A stretch of 64,000 bases of DNA, taken from an uncultured Maribacter sp. (GTDB taxonomy: Bacteria; Bacteroidota; Bacteroidia; Flavobacteriales; Flavobacteriaceae). The notes beneath the pieces were generated by a model. The model was not told the origin of the DNA. It made no database searches and saw nothing but the letters and a program-made list of their open reading frames with translations. Position numbers and translations under genes: made by a program. Where the stretch lies: NCBI GenBank assembly GCA_947498505.1, contig CANMKG010000004.1, positions 1 through 64,000 of the forward strand. The letters run 5' to 3'. This document shows positions 57,057-64,000 of this stretch, in pieces (within the stretch, counting starts at the first letter, position 1; each line of letters begins with the position of its first letter).

Positions 57057-57407
57057 ATGCGAACATTTGGAGCAAGTAAGGAGTTTATTCTAGATGAAGA
57101 TTTAGAATGGGAAATGGTAAATGAAGGAGTGAAACGAAAAATTATGGGTTATGATGATAAAATAATGTTAGTTAAGGTACATTTCAAAGAAGGAGGTATT
57201 GGTTACAAACATGAACATTACCATTCTCAGGTCACATATGTAGAAAGTGGAGAATTTGAATTTTCAATTGGGGAGCAAACTAAAATTGTAAAGGCTGGAG
57301 ATACCGTTTATATACCTCCTCATGTGCTACATGGAGCTATTTGTACTAAAGAAGGAATTTTAATTGATGTGTTTAGCCCAATTAGAGAAGATTTTATGAC
57401 TAAATAA
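57057..57407 (+). CDS. kdgF: KdgF-like cupin
   Basis: KdgF speeds the linearisation of 4,5-unsaturated uronates released by alginate or pectin lyases. The 116-residue cupin has the metal-binding HEHYHSQVTYVESGEFE pattern in its first motif and a GDTVYIPPHVLHG second motif. It lies between the PL7 and SDR genes, 46 bp after the former, which strongly supports the KdgF role over other cupin functions. Confidence 0.85.
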   Translation: MRTFGASKEFILDEDLEWEMVNEGVKRKIMGYDDKIMLVKVHFKEGGIGYKHEHYHSQVTYVESGEFEFSIGEQTKIVKAGDTVYIPPHVLHGAICTKEGILIDVFSPIREDFMTK

Positions 57408-57413
57408 AAAGCT

Positions 57414-58166
57414 ATGAATTTAAAAGGAAAGGTTGCCATTGTCACTGGCGGAACAAGAGATATCGGAAGAGCAATAAGTGTAAAGTTGGCAAAAGAGGGA
57501 GCAAAAGTAGTTGCTAATTATTTTAATAACGAGGACAATGCCAAAGAAACTTTAAATGAGATTAATGCGGTTGGAGGAATTGGAATTATTGTAAAAGGTG
57601 ATATGACTCAAAAAGTAGATGTTGACAACTTGATTAAGGAAACGGTTGCATCTTTTGGAGGCACCATTGATATTGTAGTTAATAATGCTGGAGGTTTAGT
57701 GGCAAGGAAAAGTATAGCCGAAATGAACGAGGCTTTTTTTAATAAAGTAATGTTCTTAAATCTTAACTCTACATTTTTGGTTTCTCAAGCAGCTTTACCC
57801 CATATGGGTTCAGGTAGTTCTATTGTAAACATTGCTTCGCAAGCAGGCAGAGATGGCGGTGGAGGTGGTTCTCTAGCATATGCAACATCAAAAGGTGCAG
57901 TTATGACATTTACTAGGGGTTTGGCTAAAGAGGTGGGACCTAAAAATATTCGTGTAAATTCGCTGTGTCCGGGTATGATTGCAACCAAATTTCATGACGA
58001 TTTCACAAAAGATGAAGTACGTAAAAAAGTAGAAGGTATAACACCACTACGTAGACAAGGTTCAGCAGAAGAAATTGCAAATACGGTAGCGTGTTTAGCT
58101 TCATCAGAAACATCATTTATTACTGGAGCAAATATCGATATTAATGGAGGGTTAGCTTTTTCCTGA
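57414..58166 (+). CDS. SDR oxidoreductase, probable DEH reductase
   Basis: The 250-residue enzyme has the cofactor motif TGGTRDIG, NNAGG, the catalytic Ser region (NIASQAGRDGG), and Y-x-x-x-K (YATSK near 161). The genomic setting, after PL7 and KdgF, suggests reduction of 4-deoxy-L-erythro-5-hexoseulose uronate (DEH) to 2-keto-3-deoxygluconate, the usual step after alginate depolymerisation. The cofactor preference and substrate are not readable from the sequence. It starts 6 bp after the cupin. Confidence 0.85.
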   Translation: MNLKGKVAIVTGGTRDIGRAISVKLAKEGAKVVANYFNNEDNAKETLNEINAVGGIGIIVKGDMTQKVDVDNLIKETVASFGGTIDIVVNNAGGLVARKSIAEMNEAFFNKVMFLNLNSTFLVSQAALPHMGSGSSIVNIASQAGRDGGGGGSLAYATSKGAVMTFTRGLAKEVGPKNIRVNSLCPGMIATKFHDDFTKDEVRKKVEGITPLRRQGSAEEIANTVACLASSETSFITGANIDINGGLAFS

Positions 58167-58260
58167 GTTAATGCAATTGTAACTAGTTGTAAAGTAAATA
58201 TTTACGCAAATCATAATTTTTTTAAATTAATTTTTATTTAACAAAATAATAACATATATT

Positions 58261-58361
58261 TGGTAAACCAAATTGGTTAACCAGTATGGAAAACCAGTAT
58301 GGAAAACCAGTATGGAAAACCAGTATGGAAAACCAGTATGGAAAACCAGTATGGAAAACCA
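58261..58361 (+). repeat. tandem operator-like array, eight TGG-N4-CCA units in 13-bp register
   Basis: Units start at 58261, 58274, 58287, 58300, 58313, 58326, 58339 and 58352. The first two are TGGTAAACCA and TGGTTAACCA, identical to the pair at site 1, and the last six are TGGAAAACCA. The 19-bp core shared with sites 1 and 3 covers 58265-58283. Six of the inner units have lost the central TTAA but kept the outer TGG and CCA. The array ends 289 bp before the susC start. Confidence 0.9.
58265..58283 (+). promoter_or_regulatory. candidate FadR/GntR operator, site 2 (before susC)
   Basis: AAACCAAATTGGTTAACCA matches the cores of sites 1 and 3, differing from each at one or two positions. It is the start of the tandem array. 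Confidence 0.75.
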
Positions 58362-58433
58362 GTTTAAGACTATTTAAACTTTCTAACTCTAATCTAATAT
58401 TTTCATTATGAAACCATAAAATAAAGGCACAAA

Positions 58434-58461
58434 AAAAGGACGGGTGCACGCCCATCCTTTT
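58434..58461. terminator. hairpin between the operator array and susC
   Basis: AAAAGGA-c-GGG-tgcacg-CCC-a-TCCTTTT forms a near-perfect stem. On the plus strand only four T follow. On the minus strand seven T follow, so it looks more like a minus-strand terminator or a leader hairpin of susC than a plus-strand terminator. Confidence 0.55.
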
Positions 58462-58650
58462 CATTAAGATTACTTCATTCTGAAGGGAAGTAATACCAAC
58501 ATGATACCGTAGATATCATATTCCGTAAAATTACAACAAACAATTGAGTTTTAGGATACGTATCTCCGGCTAATTTCATTTAACGTGTGTTAGCGTGTTA
58601 TATGTAAAAAGTAAAATTGACTAACTTATTTTAACTAAAATTTAATTTTT

Positions 58651-61600
58651 ATGAAGATTACGTTATTAAAAAAGCTGTTGTTGTTCGTGGCATTTAGTTG
58701 TTGCGTAACGATATCGGCTCAGACAATATCCGGAAGTGTTACTGATTCCAGTGGCCCATTGCCTGGTGCAAGTGTTGTGGTTAAAGGAACAACAAATGGT
58801 ACCCAAACTGATTTTGATGGAAACTACATCCTAGAAAACGTAGATAGTTCTGCTACATTGATATTTAGCTATATAGGCTTTACCACCCAAGAAGTTTTGG
58901 TAGACGGTCGGAGTTCTATAAATGTTACTCTTGTAGAGGATACTGCGCAACTTGATGAAGTAGTCGTTATTGGTTACGGTACTCGAAAGAAATCTTCTTT
59001 GACAGGTGCTGTAGCAAAAGTAGGAGGAGGAGATATCGCTGCGATTCAGGCTGCACGTGTTGATGACGCTTTAGCTGGTAAGTTACCAGGTGTTTTGATA
59101 CAAAATCAAGATGGATCACCTGGAGCAGACCCTAAAATTCAAATTAGGGCTGCATCTTCTATTTCTGGAGATTCAAACCCACTAATTGTTGTAGACGGGT
59201 ATCCTATCTCAGGAAGTTTGGCAACAGTTAATCCCAATGACATTCAAAGTTTAGAGGTGTTAAAAGATGCCGCCTCAGCAGCCATTTATGGTTCAAGGGG
59301 AGCAAATGGTGTTATTTTGGTTACAACCAAAAAGGGAAAACAAGGTAAAGCAAGTTTCAGTTATAATACATATATAAGTACTTCGAGCAAGTACCGCGAC
59401 AATATTCTTAAGTCTGGTCCGGAATGGGCAGCTATTTCCAGAAATGAAATTGCCGCTGGCAATTGGGACCTAACTCAAATAGATTCTGATTTTGTTGAAT
59501 ATCGATTAAATGCCTATGAGAATTCACCTGGTGCAATAAGTCCAGAAGATTGGCTTTTCAGAAATGGTAGTATTATGAGTCATGATTTTAGTGTCAGTGG
59601 AGGTAGCAAAGACGTAAATTATTTTGCTTCAATTGGCTACCAAAACTCAGAAGGTGTTATTATCACAGAAGGTTTTGAAAGGTTAAATGCACGTTTGAAC
59701 GTGGATGCAAAGTTGGGCGAGAAATTTAGGGCTGGAGTTAGCTTTAATGGATTTACTTCCCATCGAGATATGCTAGGGCACGACATGAGAGATCTTCTAA
59801 GAGCATATGGTGTTCATCCAGTTTACCACACAGAAGAATCCATAGCATTTGTTCAGCAATTGGATCAACAAGCACAGGCCTTAGGACTTGCGGCCTTTGA
59901 TAATGGCTATAGAGGTTCAACTTATGAAGCAAGTAGTATTTATGATTTAGAACCAGGTATGTCGGCTCAAGATTGGCACTATGGTAGAGCTAATAATGGT
60001 ATTGGAGGGTCTGGTGACGCTGGTCCTGCAACGAAGCTTGATAATACAGAACGATGGCAAAAGACTTTTTTTGGTAATGTAAGCTCTTATTTGCAATACG
60101 AAATTATTGACGGACTAAATATAAAAACTGTTTTAGGAGGTGATCTTAGAGATACGCAATTTTATGAACACAGACTACTTGGGTTTGATTCAAGAGCCAG
60201 AACTTCTCAAACTTATATGAGACAAACAGATTTAAAAGTATCTTCGGTATTGAGTGAAACTACAATAAATTATACCAAAACATTAGGTAAACATGATATA
60301 TCTGCAGTAGCTGGTATAGAGTTTCAAACTACCAAATTTATAGGAACTGCCTTAAATGGTGCAAACGTTCCTGATACTGAAATTCAAAATTTCAACTTAT
60401 TTAATCCTGCCGATATTACGGTTACAGAGAGGGATGAAACTAGGGTAAGGGAGAGTATTTTTGGAAGAATCAACTATGCTTATGATGACCGCTTTTTATT
60501 CTCTGCATCATTAAGAAGAGATGGAGATTCTAGGTTTGGTGCCAATAAAAGGTATGAAACATTTCCAGCGCTTTCTGTAGGTTGGAACTTGCATAATGAA
60601 TCTTTTTGGAAACCTATTTCAGAAGTTGTTAGCACCTTTAAGCCGAGATTTAGTACAGGGTCTTTAGGAACCACATCTTTCTTAGGGTCATATGATGCAT
60701 TGAGTCTTTTGGAACCTCAAGCTACAGTTTATGGAACAGGATTTTTAATTCCAGATAATGTAGCAAATCCAAATCTGACTTGGCAAACAAATACGGAAAC
60801 TAATTATGGTATTGATTTAGGGTTATTTAATAATAGAATTCGATTGAGTGCGGATTACTATACGTCAGATATCGAAGACATCTTAATTAATCAAAGTGTT
60901 TCTGAAGTATTAGGTACTACGTCTATAGTTCTCAATTCAGGAGACGTAAGAAGCTCTGGTTTGGAGTTTGAGTTAAATGCGATAGTAGTGAATAGTGATG
61001 ATTTTTCTTGGAGTCTTGGAGCTAACCTATCCACTGTTCAAACAGAAATAACGGATTTAGGAGGCCTTAACGAATTACCACAAACCATTTACGGACAAAG
61101 TGGTAGAGGTCCCGTGTTTAGAAACTACGTTGGTGGTGAAATTGGTGAAATGTGGGGATTGGAAACTATTGGAGATGTTGAACCCATATACTTAGAAGAT
61201 GGTACAAGACACCCTAACAATGTAAGTGGAGAATCATATGTGGTTGATCAAAACAACGATGGTGTAATTGACAGAACTAGAACAGTTGAAGATGGTGGAG
61301 ACTTGGTGAAAATAGGACAAAATACACCAGATTTTTATTGGGGCTTAAATAGTTCAATGAATTATAAAGATTTTGACTTGTCTTTTCAATTTCAAGGATC
61401 GCAAGGAGGAGAAGTTTATAATATAGACCCTCTTTACTATAACTCACAATGGAGTGGTAGGCTGGTAGATAGTTTTGATGCCAATGATGATGGCATTGCA
61501 GATAATAATGGAGAGTTTTATACTGGTAATAGAAATCAAACCGATGCAACCATACAAGATGCCTCTTATTTGGCGTTAAGAAACTTGACACTGGGTTACA

Positions 61601-61824
61601 CTTTTAATTCAGATGTAACTAATAAGATAGGCTTAAATTCTGTTAGAATATATGGTGCCGCTACGAACTTGTTGTACATATGGGGAGATAATTATACCTC
61701 TTATAATCCTGAAGGTGTTGAGATTACCAATTCAGGTTATTTAGGACCAACAACATATGGAGTGCAAGTAGGAGCAAGCCCAATTGTTAGAAGCTTTACG
61801 CTTGGTTTAAATGTTAATTTTTAA
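58651..61824 (+). CDS. SusC-like TonB-dependent outer-membrane transporter, alginate locus
   Basis: The 1057-residue protein has a signal peptide (ending ISAQ), a carboxypeptidase-regulatory-like domain (about 24-105), the TonB-box-like VVVIGYG near 106, a plug and a barrel ending in FTLGLNVNF. Its place between alginate-lyase and SusD/GntR genes suggests that it imports alginate oligosaccharides. Its final bases overlap a longer SusD reading frame, but the preferred SusD start lies after the stop. Confidence 0.95.
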   Translation: MKITLLKKLLLFVAFSCCVTISAQTISGSVTDSSGPLPGASVVVKGTTNGTQTDFDGNYILENVDSSATLIFSYIGFTTQEVLVDGRSSINVTLVEDTAQLDEVVVIGYGTRKKSSLTGAVAKVGGGDIAAIQAARVDDALAGKLPGVLIQNQDGSPGADPKIQIRAASSISGDSNPLIVVDGYPISGSLATVNPNDIQSLEVLKDAASAAIYGSRGANGVILVTTKKGKQGKASFSYNTYISTSSKYRDNILKSGPEWAAISRNEIAAGNWDLTQIDSDFVEYRLNAYENSPGAISPEDWLFRNGSIMSHDFSVSGGSKDVNYFASIGYQNSEGVIITEGFERLNARLNVDAKLGEKFRAGVSFNGFTSHRDMLGHDMRDLLRAYGVHPVYHTEESIAFVQQLDQQAQALGLAAFDNGYRGSTYEASSIYDLEPGMSAQDWHYGRANNGIGGSGDAGPATKLDNTERWQKTFFGNVSSYLQYEIIDGLNIKTVLGGDLRDTQFYEHRLLGFDSRARTSQTYMRQTDLKVSSVLSETTINYTKTLGKHDISAVAGIEFQTTKFIGTALNGANVPDTEIQNFNLFNPADITVTERDETRVRESIFGRINYAYDDRFLFSASLRRDGDSRFGANKRYETFPALSVGWNLHNESFWKPISEVVSTFKPRFSTGSLGTTSFLGSYDALSLLEPQATVYGTGFLIPDNVANPNLTWQTNTETNYGIDLGLFNNRIRLSADYYTSDIEDILINQSVSEVLGTTSIVLNSGDVRSSGLEFELNAIVVNSDDFSWSLGANLSTVQTEITDLGGLNELPQTIYGQSGRGPVFRNYVGGEIGEMWGLETIGDVEPIYLEDGTRHPNNVSGESYVVDQNNDGVIDRTRTVEDGGDLVKIGQNTPDFYWGLNSSMNYKDFDLSFQFQGSQGGEVYNIDPLYYNSQWSGRLVDSFDANDDGIADNNGEFYTGNRNQTDATIQDASYLALRNLTLGYTFNSDVTNKIGLNSVRIYGAATNLLYIWGDNYTSYNPEGVEITNSGYLGPTTYGVQVGASPIVRSFTLGLNVNF

Positions 61825-61834
61825 TTCGGAAAAA

Positions 61835-63178
61835 ATGAAAAAAATATATTTAGTATTAGCATCATTGTTGTTCATAACGGCATGTGATAGTGATTTGGAT
61901 CAATTTCCACCTAACATCGCCAATGCAGATTCTTTAACCGATTTCGGAGGGGTTTTAAACGCCGCCTATTATTACCAGTTAGGGGGTGTTACTCCAATGG
62001 CGGTTATGGGTGAATTTAGAGCCGACAATGCTTTAATGGATGAAGAACCTTATCCAGCATTTGATAGGTATAATAGTGATTTGACAGATATGGAAGATCA
62101 ATTTTTTGGACCTTTTTATACAGCAATGTATAAGTCAATTTTGAGTTCAAATAATGTCATTGAAAATTCTACGGACGCTGGGGAAATTGGTGAGGCAAAA
62201 TTTTTAAGAGCTTTGTCATACTTTAAGTTAGTTCAGGTGTTTGGCGATGTTACTATTAACTTATCTTCCGCACCCAGTTTAACAGATACATCTATTTTAG
62301 TAAGGCAACCAGTGGCAGATGTTTATAGTCAAGTTATTATTCCAGATTTAACAGATGCTATTGCTGCTTTAGGTGTTGAAATAGTAGACGGAAGAGCATC
62401 TAAATTGGCAGCCCAAGGTCTTTTAGGAAAAGTATATGCAACTCTAGGTAATTTTAGTAGTGCAGAAACGCAATTGGCAGCTGTTGTAAACGGAGCAGCA
62501 GCATCTGGCGTTAGTTTGAAAGATAATTTTAATGAGATTTTTGGTGCCGCCAATGAGGATGGAAATTCTGAAATTATTTATGCAACCCAAATATCAAGCT
62601 CTATAGTAGATGAGTACACTTTTGGTTCTGATTTCTGGAATTGGTATGTGGGAGATGATTCAAAATCGGATTTTCCCGTGGATCCAGATTTAGTTGCTGC
62701 TTTTGATGCAGTGGTTAATGATACATTAGTCGGAGGAGATTTAAGAAGAGCGGTAACACTTACTCCTGAAGGTACAACAGCTATAAAGTTTCCTAAAGAC
62801 GGAGGTCTAGGGGCTGAACATGATTGGATAGAGATAAGATTGGCCGATGTTATATTGTTATATGCAGAAGCTTTGAATGAGAATGGAGCATCGGCTACAG
62901 AGGTGCTTGGACTGCTAGATCCTATACGAATGAGGGCAGGATTAAACCCTTTGGATCCGGTTGCACTGAATACGCAAGCTTTAGTAAGACAAGCTATTCT
63001 TGATGAAAGAAGACTAGAATTAGCATTTGAAGGACATAGATGGTTTGATCTTGTAAGAACAGGAACTGTTGATGCCGAAATGGGAGAAACTATCAATAGT
63101 AATTATCATGTGTTTCCTGTTCCTGTTTCTGAAATTCTTGCTAGCGACGCGGTAATTTCTCAAAATCCAGGATATTAA
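61835..63178 (+). CDS. SusD/RagB-like lipoprotein, alginate locus
   Basis: I use ATG 61835 (MKKIYLVLASLLFITACDSD), which gives a clean lipobox at Cys17 followed by acidic residues. The longer frame from 61811 would overlap susC and add an unlikely N-terminus. The mature protein has the SusD fold, with the GEAKFLRALSYFKLVQVFG segment and the C-terminal ELAFEGHRWFDLVRTG motif. It pairs with the SusC protein upstream. Confidence 0.94.
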   Translation: MKKIYLVLASLLFITACDSDLDQFPPNIANADSLTDFGGVLNAAYYYQLGGVTPMAVMGEFRADNALMDEEPYPAFDRYNSDLTDMEDQFFGPFYTAMYKSILSSNNVIENSTDAGEIGEAKFLRALSYFKLVQVFGDVTINLSSAPSLTDTSILVRQPVADVYSQVIIPDLTDAIAALGVEIVDGRASKLAAQGLLGKVYATLGNFSSAETQLAAVVNGAAASGVSLKDNFNEIFGAANEDGNSEIIYATQISSSIVDEYTFGSDFWNWYVGDDSKSDFPVDPDLVAAFDAVVNDTLVGGDLRRAVTLTPEGTTAIKFPKDGGLGAEHDWIEIRLADVILLYAEALNENGASATEVLGLLDPIRMRAGLNPLDPVALNTQALVRQAILDERRLELAFEGHRWFDLVRTGTVDAEMGETINSNYHVFPVPVSEILASDAVISQNPGY

Positions 63179-63227
63179 GAAGTTAGTTTTTCAATTGAAT
63201 TGTTTGAGTTATTTATTTTGGATAATT

Positions 63228-63251
63228 TACCGACCAGCCCTCAGGTCGGTA
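63228..63251 (+). terminator. terminator after susD
   Basis: TACCGACC-agccctca-GGTCGGTA is an 8-bp perfect stem with an 8-base loop, followed by a short T-containing stretch. It ends the SusCD transcript before the GntR gene. Confidence 0.75.
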
Positions 63252-63342
63252 GGTTTTCAAAATCGCTTAGAAACCCTGTATTCGTTATGTTTAAAATAAA
63301 ATAAATTACTTTTTTTAGTAAAGTATTTTGCTTAGTTTTAAC

Positions 63343-63361
63343 AAACCAATCTGGTTAACCA
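63343..63361 (+). promoter_or_regulatory. candidate FadR/GntR operator, site 3 (before the regulator gene)
   Basis: AAACCAATCTGGTTAACCA matches the cores at sites 1 and 2. It ends 25 bp before the ATG of the regulator, which fits autoregulation. The upstream half TAACAAACCA has lost the TGG of the first unit. Confidence 0.7.
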
Positions 63362-63386
63362 ATTTGAGTAAATGTTATAATCGCCT

Positions 63387-64000
63387 ATGAAAATCGAAAT
63401 TCTCACAAGAAATGAAAATCAGGAAATCCAAAACGAAATAATATCCAAAATTCGGGATTTAATGAATTATAAAAATCTTGAGCCAGGTGACAAGCTTCCT
63501 TCGGAACGCATGCTTTCTGAAAAGTTCGGGGTTAGTAGAAGTAATGTTCGTGAAGCCATTCAGAAACTAGAGTTTTATGGTTTGTTAAAATCCAAACCTC
63601 AAAGTGGCACTTTTGTCGCAGACATTGGTCAGGTTGCTATGAATGGTATGATGGAGGATATTCTGAGATTGGAAGAACCCGATTTTAGGTCCTTAGTTGA
63701 GACTAGAATTTTACTTGAATTAAAAACCGTAAGACTAGCAGCTCAAAGACGAACTGAGGAGGATTTGATTCAGATGAAGATGGCTTTAGAAGCTTATAGC
63801 GAAAAGGTAAAAGCTGGTAAAGACGCTGTTCAGGAAGATCTTCTTTTTCATTTGGCAATAGCAAAAGCAAGCGGAAATAGTACAATGAATACTTTCATGT
63901 TGATTATCACACCTGAGATTATTACCAAATTCGAGGAACATCATGTGTGCGACAAAGACCAAGCGTTTACAGGAATTCAAGAACACCGAGATATTTTTGA
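63387..64000 (+). CDS. GntR/FadR-family transcriptional regulator (partial, cut by window end)
   Basis: Translated from ATG 63387, the frame stays open to the window edge (about 204 residues). Residues about 15-80 form the winged helix (LEPGDKLPSERMLSEKFGVSRSNVREAIQKL and GLLKSKPQSGTFVA). Residues from about 85 form an FCD-type all-helical effector domain with histidines in LLFHLAIAKASGN and EHHVC that could bind a metal. It is adjacent to an alginate SusCD operon, and a GntR-type repressor of alginate genes (AusR) has been reported in Zobellia galactanivorans. It probably binds sites 1-3. Confidence 0.9.
   Translation, partial: MKIEILTRNENQEIQNEIISKIRDLMNYKNLEPGDKLPSERMLSEKFGVSRSNVREAIQKLEFYGLLKSKPQSGTFVADIGQVAMNGMMEDILRLEEPDFRSLVETRILLELKTVRLAAQRRTEEDLIQMKMALEAYSEKVKAGKDAVQEDLLFHLAIAKASGNSTMNTFMLIITPEIITKFEEHHVCDKDQAFTGIQEHRDIF

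Larger units (their letters stand above)
58167..58650. other. 484-bp intergenic region with operator array and leader hairpin
   Basis: The region lies between the SDR gene and susC. It contains operator site 2 with the tandem array (58261-58361) and a strong hairpin (58434-58461), both described separately. The rest is AT-rich, and I see no further coding sequence. The minus-strand reading frame across the array is an artefact of the repeat. Confidence 0.8.

Noticed and set aside
58261-58361. CRISPR array
   Set aside because: The units are 13 bp long with no spacers between them and no cas genes are near.
58434-58461. plain terminator of the PL7-cupin-SDR operon
   Set aside because: It lies about 270 bp after the SDR stop and beyond the susC operator, and its T-run is weak on the plus strand. 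A leader or minus-strand role is at least as likely.
58234-58464. 76-residue minus-strand reading frame (HTGFPYWFSILV repeats)
   Set aside because: It is the translation of the 13-bp operator-like repeat. It has no independent support and its repetition comes only from the DNA array.
62578-63096. 172-residue minus-strand reading frame opposite SusD
   Set aside because: It is an antisense shadow of a clear SusD coding sequence, rich in serine and proline as such shadows often are.

Overview
The window is AT-rich and reads as chromosomal DNA of a marine member of the Flavobacteriaceae (Bacteroidota). The support is several promoters with the Bacteroidota TAnnTTTG -7 box, two SusC/SusD pairs, an extended Rho, many short Sec/lipoprotein leaders, S1 sulfatases, and a PL7 alginate lyase operon typical of seaweed-associated flavobacteria. 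The genus cannot be fixed from the window. I see no rRNA, CRISPR array, insertion sequence or prophage.

Bases 1-26,400 are mostly core or housekeeping DNA: the 3' part of tRNA-Glu(TTC), rpsT, an unknown lipoprotein/membrane-protein pair, rho, a DUF4293 membrane protein, DinB-like and SMP-30-like proteins, an orphan GH16 lipoprotein, RidA and phosphoesterase genes, truA with an ABC exporter, a CdaA-type diadenylate cyclase, folP, DUF1599, a DoxX/MauE-type protein, tpiA, prmA, clpS, a split YeeE/YedE sulfur transporter, an ECF sigma/putative anti-sigma/adhesin-like operon, recQ, a TlpA-like lipoprotein, and an alkylation-repair group (VOC protein, AlkD, AlkB).

Bases 26,455-50,251 form a polysaccharide utilization locus. 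It has an S1 sulfatase, a divergent LacZ-type GH2, a SusR-like membrane sensor with a LuxR-type HTH, SusC, SusD, a surface lipoprotein with two LamG domains, two adjacent GH144-like glucanases, an alpha/beta-hydrolase esterase, a GH3 beta-glucosidase and two more S1 sulfatases. GH144 plus GH3 points to a beta-1,2-glucan. The esterase and three sulfatases suggest a substituted (acylated and/or sulfated) polymer, or two substrates handled side by side.

Bases 50,332-54,434 carry two HxlR regulators, each divergent from a small metabolic gene (an SDR without its YxxxK motif, and a SnoaL-like protein), then rsgA and an amidohydrolase. The two HxlR intergenic regions hold matching 15-bp palindromes that differ at one symmetric base pair.

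Bases 54,956-64,000 are an alginate utilization locus: a lipoprotein with two PL7 domains, a KdgF-like cupin, an SDR (probable DEH reductase), SusC, SusD and a GntR/FadR regulator cut by the window end. A 19-bp motif, AAACCAAWYTGGTTAACCA, precedes all three transcription units and is the probable operator of that regulator. In front of susC the motif runs into eight TGG-N4-CCA units in exact 13-bp register, a tandem operator-like array that I regard as the most interesting signal in the window.
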